From: Thermomicrobiales bacterium
GTDB taxonomy: Bacteria; Chloroflexota; Chloroflexia; Thermomicrobiales; UBA6265
Length of the DNA: 8,176 nucleotides
Direction of reading: 5' to 3'
NCBI GenBank assembly: GCA_030447145.1
Contig: JAUJLY010000113.1
Location: 1 to 8,176, forward strand
The notes beneath the pieces were generated by a model. The model did no database searches. It was given only the letters and a program-made list of their open reading frames with translations, and was not told where the DNA came from. The position numbers and the translations under genes were made by a program. Below are positions 1-5,473 of the stretch, one piece after another (the stretch's first letter is position 1; each line of letters begins with the position of its first letter).

Positions 1-201
1 ATGCATGCGATCCCCGCCGAGCACCTCGATACCTGCTTCATTGAAATGCGGCCCTTTCTCGGGCAGTGTTTCTATCAGGACTGCACCCATGTGCACGAGC
101 CTGCGTGTGCTGTGCGAGCGGCATTGGATGCAGGCGAAATCAGCCAACAGCGTTACGAGAGCTATGTTGCCTTGCGGACGGGTGACGAAGTGGCTTCCTG
201 A
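1..201 (+). CDS. rsgA: Ribosome small-subunit-dependent GTPase RsgA, C-terminal end (5' partial)
   Basis: These are the last 66 residues of a protein that enters the window from the left; the ATG at base 1 is an internal codon, because RsgA is normally about 300 residues and the GTPase and OB-fold domains are absent here. The visible part is the C-terminal zinc-binding domain. Cys23, Cys28, His30 and Cys36 (window numbering) give the C-x4-C-x-H-x5-C spacing typical of RsgA/YjeQ, inside the block RPFLGQCFYQDCTHVHEPAC, followed by the usual helical tail with an AGEI...RYESY pattern. RsgA is a circularly permuted GTPase that binds the 30S subunit late in assembly, checks the decoding centre and helps release RbfA. 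The reading frame ends at TGA 199-201, 27 nt before the next gene, so the two are probably co-transcribed. The family call is secure despite truncation. Confidence 0.93.
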   Translation: MHAIPAEHLDTCFIEMRPFLGQCFYQDCTHVHEPACAVRAALDAGEISQQRYESYVALRTGDEVAS

Positions 202-215
202 GGGGACCAACCAGC

Positions 216-221
216 GAGGAG
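216..221 (+). promoter_or_regulatory. Ribosome binding site GAGGAG of the 115-residue protein
   Basis: GAGGAG at 216-221 is a good Shine-Dalgarno match 7 nt upstream of the GTG at 229. It supports that GTG as the start in preference to the in-frame GTG at 265, which lacks such a site. Confidence 0.6.
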
Positions 222-228
222 TAGCCGA

Positions 229-576
229 GTGGGAGTTCAGGCGCACGACACGGGCCCGAACGGTGTGACGGTCGATGAACTGATCGAGAAGATGCTTCCC
301 TTTGTGGAAGAGCTCCTGCGACGGATCGACGGCGAGGAGTTCACGACCAACGAGTTTATCGATCTAATGCTGCAGGTACCGGAAACCGCTGCTGCATATG
401 AGGCGGGAATCCGCGCGTGGGGCGAGAACCGGCGGCAGTCCAAGATGGTCCTGCACGGGCAGATCATTCCCGGTGCTCTCCGCAAATCAGATATGGTGCA
501 GTGGAACGGCTTTGCGCACGGTGAGGCCGACGAATTCTCTGTTCCGGCCTGGTGGCGCCTCAGGGCACCTTCCTAA
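229..576 (+). CDS. Hypothetical protein, 115 residues
   Basis: I do not recognise this family. The GTG start at 229 has a GAGGAG ribosome binding site 7 nt upstream, and the frame stays open to TAA at 574-576. The protein is soluble, with no signal peptide or membrane segment. Residues 14-33 look like an amphipathic helix (DELIEKMLPFVEELLRRID), followed by a second helical stretch (FTTNEFIDLMLQVPETAAAYEAGI, about 38-61), which could be a small helix-turn-helix-like fold. The C-terminal third has a conserved-looking pattern with four Trp (64, 92, 108, 109), a HGQIIPGALRKS block and a PAWWRLR ending. It has no Cys. It lies 27 nt after rsgA in the same direction, so co-transcription is likely, but function cannot be deduced. 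The strong ribosome binding site and clean position between two genes argue for a real gene; a DNA- or RNA-binding role is only a guess. Confidence 0.72.
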   Translation: MGVQAHDTGPNGVTVDELIEKMLPFVEELLRRIDGEEFTTNEFIDLMLQVPETAAAYEAGIRAWGENRRQSKMVLHGQIIPGALRKSDMVQWNGFAHGEADEFSVPAWWRLRAPS

Positions 577-596
577 CCGGTATAGAGAGAGTTTGA

Positions 597-606
597 TGTA
601 CGTACA
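597..606. promoter_or_regulatory. 10-bp palindrome TGTACGTACA upstream of the FdhD-like gene
   Basis: TGTACGTACA is a perfect palindrome in the 88-nt gap before the FdhD-like gene, and a third GTAC follows at 611-614. A -10-like TACACT lies at 612-617, but no good -35 sits at the proper distance. It could be an operator; short palindromes of this size also occur by chance. Confidence 0.25.
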
Positions 607-648
607 ACGAGTACACTAGGTGCACCGCCATGTTTGGCTCGCACCGAC

Positions 649-654
649 GGAAAG
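649..654 (+). promoter_or_regulatory. Candidate ribosome binding site GGAAAG of the FdhD-like gene
   Basis: GGAAAG lies 10 nt upstream of the ATG at 665. The earlier in-frame GTG at 620 has no purine-rich site before it, which is why the ATG is preferred as the start. Confidence 0.4.
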
Positions 655-664
655 CGCTCATTGT

Positions 665-1528
665 ATGAAATCGATCGCACTTCCTCGTGAATCCCAATTA
701 AAGCCGGTACCTGAACCCTCTGCCACTTTGCCTCCCGACCGTGCTGCCGCCAGACCTCCGCGTCGGCTGGTACGCTGTGCCCCGGAAATTGTTGATGAAC
801 TGCCTGAGCCATGTCTGATCCGCATAGACGTCAACGGTTGCCTTGCCGGAACCGTCCTCGCTCTTCCCGATGCACCACGTGAGCTTGCGGCGGGATGGTC
901 GTTTATGCATGGCTTTTATGAGCTGACCGACCATCTGGACCGGGTCACCGTGCATGAGAACAGGGCCTCTGTCATGGTCGAGAGTGGCCAGGACATCGAC
1001 ATCCGGCGACTTGAGGCTGTCGGTTCGGCGCCGCCGCGATCGCTCCCGGACCCGGACCGCCCGGACGGCGAGCCGTTTCGCGTCGATGAGCCGGCGCTGC
1101 TCAGTCTTATGGACGCGACCTGGGATGCCGCACGGCGGGACGGCTCCGCCGATGGCTATGTGCACGCAGCAGTGGCGTCGGCAGAATCTGTTCACTGTAT
1201 TGCGAGAGACCTGACTTCGGCTGCGTCCGCTGCCAAAGTGCTTGGCTGGACAATTCTAGAAGGCACGGAGCGGAATCTGTCCGTGTTGCTTACTCGTGGC
1301 ATTCTAGCGCGGCCCCTCATCGAGGCCGCTGCCCGGCTCGGCATCTCGGTGGTGGTGACCAGCGGCGTTCCCACCGCGGATGCGTTCCGAGCGGCCGCTA
1401 GGCTTGCCCTCACGATTGTCGGTATGGCCATGTCGAGGACCCCGGCGCTCCTGGTGGACGGCGGCCACATTGAGCAGCTTCCGCCTACAGACGATACAGG
1501 ATCGGACCAGGCCAAGGAGCGGACGTGA
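665..1528 (+). CDS. Divergent FdhD-like protein lacking the CxxC motif
   Basis: A 287-residue protein with the FdhD fold pattern across its length. Canonical FdhD carries sulfur from the cysteine desulfurase IscS to the molybdenum cofactor of formate dehydrogenase. Family resemblance is seen at residues 46-95 (EPCLIRIDVNG, then PRELAAGWSFMHGF, matching the usual EELALGFLLTEGI segment), at 166-200 (VHAAV to KVLGWTILEG) and at 205-256 (LLTRGILARPLIEAAARLGI, then VTSGVPTADAF and LALTIVGMA, matching the usual SGR...KAARAGIP...SAPTSLA...LGLTLVGFA). The conserved CxxC loop expected near residues 118-126 reads VGSAPPRSL, and the usual EDVGRHNALDK motif reads RDLTSAASAAK (181-191). The only cysteines are 38, 50, 59 and 178, none forming CxxC. 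It is therefore unlikely to be a working sulfurtransferase and may be a repurposed paralogue. An in-frame GTG at 620 would add 15 residues but has no ribosome binding site. No formate dehydrogenase gene is in view. Confidence 0.78.
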   Translation: MKSIALPRESQLKPVPEPSATLPPDRAAARPPRRLVRCAPEIVDELPEPCLIRIDVNGCLAGTVLALPDAPRELAAGWSFMHGFYELTDHLDRVTVHENRASVMVESGQDIDIRRLEAVGSAPPRSLPDPDRPDGEPFRVDEPALLSLMDATWDAARRDGSADGYVHAAVASAESVHCIARDLTSAASAAKVLGWTILEGTERNLSVLLTRGILARPLIEAAARLGISVVVTSGVPTADAFRAAARLALTIVGMAMSRTPALLVDGGHIEQLPPTDDTGSDQAKERT

Positions 1529-1594
1529 CATTTCGTCTCCGAACTCGTGCAGTCCTGGTGCAGACCGGTGGGTTTCCGTGTAATCCGATGCCGA

Positions 1595-1605
1595 TTTAGT
1601 CTAAA
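1595..1605. promoter_or_regulatory. Dyad TTTAG-T-CTAAA upstream of ftsH
   Basis: A perfect 5+5 bp dyad around one central base, just before the TTGACG at 1607-1612 that could be a -35 element. It is AT-rich compared with its surroundings. Its role as a regulator site is an inference. Confidence 0.25.
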
Positions 1606-1606
1606 G

Positions 1607-1638
1607 TTGACGGTGCAGGAGTGTATCGTTCCATACAC
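1607..1638 (+). promoter_or_regulatory. Possible ftsH promoter/operator with GTGTAT-N6-ATACAC dyad
   Basis: TTGACG at 1607-1612 is a near-consensus -35 element. A poor -10 candidate falls 17-19 nt later, around 1630-1637. This overlaps the right arm of a perfect inverted repeat, GTGTAT (1621-1626) and ATACAC (1633-1638), with a 6-nt spacer. Such placement is typical of a repressor site. It is not a CIRCE (HrcA) element. The region lies 76-107 nt upstream of the ftsH start; the weak -10 keeps confidence low. Confidence 0.35.
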
Positions 1639-1713
1639 GCGTGCCGCAGTGACACTTCATGTGAGCTGTCATTCGCTGTGATCACTATTCCCTAGTCGAG
1701 AGAGACAGAACGC

Positions 1714-3768
1714 ATGAGTCAGCAGGACCCAAAGAAACCTCAGTTCCCGCTGATGCGTCCCGATCAGGATCGGAACCGTCAGCAGCGACAGCGGCAGGAA
1801 GGAGACGACCCTACTGGATCGCAGCCACCGAGCCGCACACCCAAGATTCCTACGTGGGTGGTAGCAACCGTCATCATCGCCCTCGTGGGTTGGTACATAT
1901 GGGAATTCTTCGGGCCCCAGGACGATCCGAATGTCACTGAGGTTCCCTATAGCGTCGTCACCGAGCAGATCGAGGCCGACAACATCAGCAGGGCTGTACT
2001 TTCCGAAACCGAAATTCGCGTTGAGTTGACGGAGCCTGTGAAGTACGACTCCGAAAGGGAGGTCGTCGATCCCAACGCGCCAACCACCCAGGCCTCAATA
2101 GAGCAGGCCGACGAGATCGAGGCGACGCTTCCCCAGGGCGTGGAGAATACTGAGCTTCTCGCCAACCTGGAGGCGACCGGTGCCACGATCGTAGGAAAGA
2201 CCACTGGCGGCTCGATCTGGACAAGTGTTCTCTTCAGCTTCCTGCCCTTCCTCCTCTTCCTCGGCCTCATCATCTTCATGAGCCGGCAGATGGGGCGTGG
2301 CCAACAGAATGTCTTCGGCTTTGGCCGAAGCAAGGCTCGCCAGAACGACCCGGAGCGCCCGCAGGTCACGTTCGCGGACGTCGCTGGCGAGGATGAGGCG
2401 AAACAGGAACTGATGGAGGTCGTGGACTTCCTTCGGAATCCGGGCAAGTACCACGCGTTGGGAGCTCGTTTGCCGCGCGGCGTGCTCCTTGTGGGCCCTC
2501 CAGGTACCGGTAAGACGCTGACCGCGCGAGCCGTAGCGGGTGAGGCCGGCGTGCCGTTTTTCAGCGTCTCCGCATCCGAGTTCGTTGAGATGTTCGTCGG
2601 CGTCGGCGCGAGCCGTGTCCGTGACCTCTTCGAGAAGGCCAAGACGGCGTCGCCGGCGATCATCTTCGTCGACGAGTTGGACGCGGTGGGTCGCCAGCGG
2701 TTCGCGGGTCTTGGCGGATCCAACGACGAGCGTGAGCAAACGCTCAACCAGTTGCTCGTCGAGATGGACGGTTTTGAGACCAACCAGGAAGTCATCGTCA
2801 TGGCGGCGACAAATCGCCCCGATGTCCTTGACCCGGCGTTGCTCCGGCCTGGTCGCTTCGACCGCCAGGTCACAGTCGGTCTGCCGGATCGCAAGGGGCG
2901 CGAGGCCATCCTTGGCATCCATACTCGCGGTGTGCCGCTGAGCCCGCGAGTCGACCTCGGGCATATCGCTCGCGGTACTACCGGCTTTGCAGGTGCGGAT
3001 CTCGCCAATCTTGTAAACGAGGCGGCACTGAACGCTGCGCGGCATAATCGCAAGGAGATTCTGCCGGACGACTTCGACGAGGCACTCGACAAGATCCTTC
3101 TGGGTGTGGCGCGGAGTGGCCTCATCGATCCGAAGGAGCGTGAGGTCGTGGCGTACCATGAAGCGGGGCATGCGCTTGCCGCTCATTACACGCCTGGCTC
3201 TGACCCCCTGCGTAAGGTGAGCATTGTGCCGCGTGGCTCAGCCGGCGGCGTGACGATCCAGATGCCGGAGGAGGATCGCGGTCTCTACAGCCGCACCTAT
3301 CTCCTGGGCCGTCTCGTGGGTATGCTTGGCGGTCGAGCCGCGGAAGTGGTGGTCTTTGACGAGATCACGACCGGCGCCGAGAACGATCTCAAGCAGGCGA
3401 CAAGCCTCGCCAAGCGAATGGTTGGCCTGTGGGGGATGAGCCCTGAGATCGGGCCGATCTATCTGGGAACTGGTGAGGAGCATGTCTTCCTCGGCAGGGA
3501 AATCACCCAGGACAAGTCGTTCTCCGATGCAACGGCCCAGCGGGTTGATGCTGCCGTGCGAGAGATTGTCGAGAACGCACTGCGCGAGGCCATTGAGCTG
3601 AACCGGCGACATCGCGATCGTCTTGAGGCCCTTGTCGCGGCGCTTCTGGAGAAGGAGACGCTGGATGGTCCGGCGGTCAGGGAAATCTTTGGTCCTGGCA
3701 CGCCTGAGGACCATGAAGCGGGAATGCACCGCCGCACTCCGGGTGCTGTTGAGTTGGCGAACGATTAG
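1714..3768 (+). CDS. ftsH: ATP-dependent zinc metalloprotease FtsH
   Basis: A 684-residue membrane-bound AAA+ protease that unfolds and degrades damaged membrane proteins and some short-lived soluble proteins as a hexamer. A hydrophilic Gln/Arg-rich head (1-46) precedes transmembrane segment 1 (about 48-65), an extracytoplasmic region of about 100 residues, and transmembrane segment 2 (about 169-189). The AAA+ domain has Walker A GPPGTGKT (261-268), the pore loop in FVEMFVGVG, Walker B IIFVDELDAVG (from 316; Asp320, Glu321) and the second region of homology starting at Asn367 (NRPDVLDPALLRPGRFDRQ). The protease domain has HEAGH (482-486) and Asp558 in GAENDLKQAT as the expected third zinc ligand. 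Length is slightly above the usual 610-650, mostly from the head and an acidic insert near 110-145. The ATG at 1714 has only a weak purine run (GAGAGAGA, 1698-1705) before it, but no nearby in-frame start fits the head and first membrane segment better. It is preceded by a 185-nt gap with operator-like dyads and followed by a strong hairpin, suggesting its own transcription unit. Confidence 0.98.
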   Translation: MSQQDPKKPQFPLMRPDQDRNRQQRQRQEGDDPTGSQPPSRTPKIPTWVVATVIIALVGWYIWEFFGPQDDPNVTEVPYSVVTEQIEADNISRAVLSETEIRVELTEPVKYDSEREVVDPNAPTTQASIEQADEIEATLPQGVENTELLANLEATGATIVGKTTGGSIWTSVLFSFLPFLLFLGLIIFMSRQMGRGQQNVFGFGRSKARQNDPERPQVTFADVAGEDEAKQELMEVVDFLRNPGKYHALGARLPRGVLLVGPPGTGKTLTARAVAGEAGVPFFSVSASEFVEMFVGVGASRVRDLFEKAKTASPAIIFVDELDAVGRQRFAGLGGSNDEREQTLNQLLVEMDGFETNQEVIVMAATNRPDVLDPALLRPGRFDRQVTVGLPDRKGREAILGIHTRGVPLSPRVDLGHIARGTTGFAGADLANLVNEAALNAARHNRKEILPDDFDEALDKILLGVARSGLIDPKEREVVAYHEAGHALAAHYTPGSDPLRKVSIVPRGSAGGVTIQMPEEDRGLYSRTYLLGRLVGMLGGRAAEVVVFDEITTGAENDLKQATSLAKRMVGLWGMSPEIGPIYLGTGEEHVFLGREITQDKSFSDATAQRVDAAVREIVENALREAIELNRRHRDRLEALVAALLEKETLDGPAVREIFGPGTPEDHEAGMHRRTPGAVELAND

Positions 3769-3795
3769 GCGTAGCACCGGCCAAAGAGCACAGGT

Positions 3796-3830
3796 GAAAG
3801 AGCGGGTTCTGAGGAGGAACCCGCTCTTTC
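3796..3830. terminator. Bidirectional intrinsic terminator between ftsH and pyk
   Basis: GAAAGAGCGGGTTC (3796-3809) and GAACCCGCTCTTTC (3817-3830) are perfect reverse complements, giving a 14-bp stem with a 7-nt loop (TGAGGAG). It begins 27 nt after the ftsH stop and ends 25 nt before the last base of the pyk stop on the opposite strand. The A/T-rich stem ends supply a short U run in either direction, so it can terminate both convergent genes. The U runs are short (CUUUC), but stem strength and location make the call firm. Confidence 0.88.
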
Positions 3831-3855
3831 TGTCAGCCCGGCTTTATTGCTGTAG

Positions 3856-5301
3856 CTACTGTTCGTCCATGTGGTGGATTTCCAGGAACACCGACTGCAC
3901 GCCATTTGAGCGGGGGACTGCGCCGATCACGACGATCGTTTCTCCAGCGTTGGCGATCTCCATGGCTTGCATCCGCCGGTCAACCCTTGTCACCAGTCCT
4001 TCGATCGTATCGTCGAGCGGGTCGATCACGGGTACCACACCGTGCCAGAGTGCCAGGCGATTGGCAACGCGCTCATGCTCGGTGAATGCCACGATCGGTA
4101 TACCGGGCCGCGCCTGGGAAATGCGCTGGGCGGTCCGGCCAGTCTCGGTGAGCACGGCAATGGCCGCCGCTCCGATCGACTCTGCCATCGATGTCGCCGC
4201 CTTGGCTGCCGCAACCGCATCGCGGGAAACGGGCATCTCCGGTGCCTCATGTCGCAAGCTTGCTCTCCACGTCGGATCCTGTTCCACCGTTTTCGCTATG
4301 CGCCCCATGATACGCACTGCTTCGAGCGGGTAGGCGCCGACCGCCGTTTCCCCGGAAAGCATCACTGCATCGGTGCCGTCGAAGACCGCGTTGGCGACAT
4401 CGCTCGCCTCCGCGCGGGTTGGGCGAGGCGAGTCGATCATCGACTCCAGCATCTGGGTGGCGGTAATCACCGGAATGCCTTCGCGGTTGGCCAATCCAAT
4501 CAGGCGCTTCTGGATCAAGGGCACCATCTCAGGGCGCATTTCGACTCCAAGATCCCCACGTGCGACCATCACGCCTTCTACCTCGCGGACGATCGCCTCC
4601 AGGTTCTTCACTGCTTGCGGTTTTTCGATCTTTGCAATCAGGGGTTGGGAACCGCCGAGCGACCGAATCTTTTCCTGTGCCGACCGTACATCCTCCACCT
4701 CGCGGACGAATGAGAGGGCGATCATGTCGACACCGAGGCGAACGCCAAACTCGAGGTCTTCCAGGTCCTTCCCGGTCATGGAAGGGGAGGAGACAACGGT
4801 GCCAGGGAGGTTGATTCCCTTTTGGGGTTTGAGCTTACCGCCGTGGATGATAGTCGTAACCACCTCGTCGCCGTAGGGCGTATCCATCTCCACATTCTCA
4901 ACGCGGAGCTCCAAGTGTCCGTCGTCGAGGAGGATCGTATCTCCCGGCTGTACGTCTTTCCCGAGTTCCGCATAGCTAACGGAGGCTCGCATCGCAGTGC
5001 CCTCTACCTGCGTCGTGCAGAGGCGGAATACCGCGCCGCGCTCGAGTACGACTGGTCCGCCATCCACGAGGTCACCGACACGAAGTTTGGGACCCTGAAG
5101 ATCCTGAAGGATCGCTACTGGTCGACCCTTGGCGTGAGAAACTTCTCGAACGGCGGTGTAGACGGCTCTATGGTCATCATGGGAGCCATGGGAAAAGTTG
5201 AGACGGATCACGCTCACGCCGGCATCGACGAGCGCTTCGAGTTGGTCGCGGCTGGATGTGGCGGGCCCAATGGTGGCCACAATCTTGGTAAGTGGATGCA
5301 T
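3856..5301 (-). CDS. pyk: Pyruvate kinase, Lys-type (K+-independent class)
   Basis: A 481-residue cytoplasmic enzyme transferring phosphate from phosphoenolpyruvate to ADP, the last step of glycolysis. Visible landmarks are IRLNFSHG (32-39; Arg33, Asn35, Ser37, His38), DLQGPKLRVG (67-76), the segment IAKIEKPQA with catalytic Lys224 and metal ligand Glu226, MVARGDLGVE (245-254) with metal ligand Asp250, and ITATQMLESMI (279-289). The B domain lies at about 70-170 and a full C-terminal regulatory domain at about 355-481. Lys72 occupies the position that is Glu in K+-dependent enzymes (GPEIRTG), and Lys there is known to mark the K+-independent group. Length is normal (about 470-480). The ATG at 5299-5301 has AGGGAGGA (bases 5315-5322, read on the minus strand) 13 nt upstream, a slightly long spacing. 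The gene is divergent from ppk1 and convergent with ftsH. Confidence 0.98.
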   Translation of the reverse strand: MHPLTKIVATIGPATSSRDQLEALVDAGVSVIRLNFSHGSHDDHRAVYTAVREVSHAKGRPVAILQDLQGPKLRVGDLVDGGPVVLERGAVFRLCTTQVEGTAMRASVSYAELGKDVQPGDTILLDDGHLELRVENVEMDTPYGDEVVTTIIHGGKLKPQKGINLPGTVVSSPSMTGKDLEDLEFGVRLGVDMIALSFVREVEDVRSAQEKIRSLGGSQPLIAKIEKPQAVKNLEAIVREVEGVMVARGDLGVEMRPEMVPLIQKRLIGLANREGIPVITATQMLESMIDSPRPTRAEASDVANAVFDGTDAVMLSGETAVGAYPLEAVRIMGRIAKTVEQDPTWRASLRHEAPEMPVSRDAVAAAKAATSMAESIGAAAIAVLTETGRTAQRISQARPGIPIVAFTEHERVANRLALWHGVVPVIDPLDDTIEGLVTRVDRRMQAMEIANAGETIVVIGAVPRSNGVQSVFLEIHHMDEQ

Positions 5302-5342
5302 AGTGAATCGTAGATCCTCCCTGAGTTAGCGCCGGCTGCGTA

Positions 5343-5357
5343 GAGCACTATGTTCTC
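5343..5357. promoter_or_regulatory. Imperfect dyad GAGCAC-TAT-GTTCTC in the pyk/ppk1 divergent region
   Basis: The two 6-nt arms match at five of six positions around a 3-nt centre. The dyad sits about 40 nt upstream of the pyk start and overlaps a weak minus-strand -10-like CATAGT (5352 to 5347). It could be an operator for pyk or for both divergent genes; no known regulator motif is recognised. Confidence 0.28.
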
Positions 5358-5369
5358 ACTTCGGAACGC

Positions 5370-5398
5370 GCGACGGATAGGGGGTAATCGCCGATAAT
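5370..5398 (+). promoter_or_regulatory. Candidate sigma-70 type promoter of ppk1
   Basis: GATAAT at 5393-5398 matches the -10 consensus at five of six positions. With an exact 17-nt spacer the -35 hexamer is GCGACG (5370-5375), which keeps the central GAC. Transcription would start near 5405, giving a leader of about 70 nt to the ATG at 5474 but only about 9 nt to the GTG at 5414. This favours the later start for ppk1. Confidence 0.42.
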
Positions 5399-5454
5399 GA
5401 TTCAAGATCCGGTGTGCTGCTAGACGAGGCAAGCCGTGAGGCGAGCGGGCTGCG

Positions 5455-5461
5455 GGAAGGA
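5455..5461 (+). promoter_or_regulatory. Ribosome binding site GGAAGGA of ppk1
   Basis: GGAAGGA at 5455-5461 is 12 nt upstream of the ATG at 5474. It directly abuts the ATG at 5462, which is too close for that codon, and lies downstream of the GTG at 5414. It therefore points to 5474 as the likely ppk1 start. Confidence 0.4.
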
Positions 5462-5473
5462 ATGCGGTACGGA

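Noticed and set aside
620..664. GTG at 620 as the start of the FdhD-like protein
   Set aside because: There is no Shine-Dalgarno before it, the added 15 residues have no family match, and the ATG at 665 has GGAAAG at a workable distance.
698..1195. Minus-strand open frame of about 165 codons opposite the FdhD-like gene
   Set aside because: It overlaps the region with clear FdhD family similarity on the plus strand, has an Arg-rich shadow composition and has no recognisable domain.
1947..3186. Long minus-strand open frames (up to about 390 codons) opposite ftsH
   Set aside because: They lie fully antisense to a complete, motif-verified ftsH, show no recognisable domain, and are rich in Arg/Ser as expected from the complement of a GC-rich gene.
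3967..4713. Plus-strand open frame of about 248 codons opposite pyk
   Set aside because: It is antisense to an intact pyruvate kinase with all motifs, and its His/Arg/Cys-rich composition resembles no real protein family.
5414..5473. GTG at 5414 as the ppk1 start
   Set aside because: It would leave only about 9 nt of leader from the predicted promoter and has no good ribosome binding site; the ATG at 5474 fits better, although the longer form cannot be excluded.
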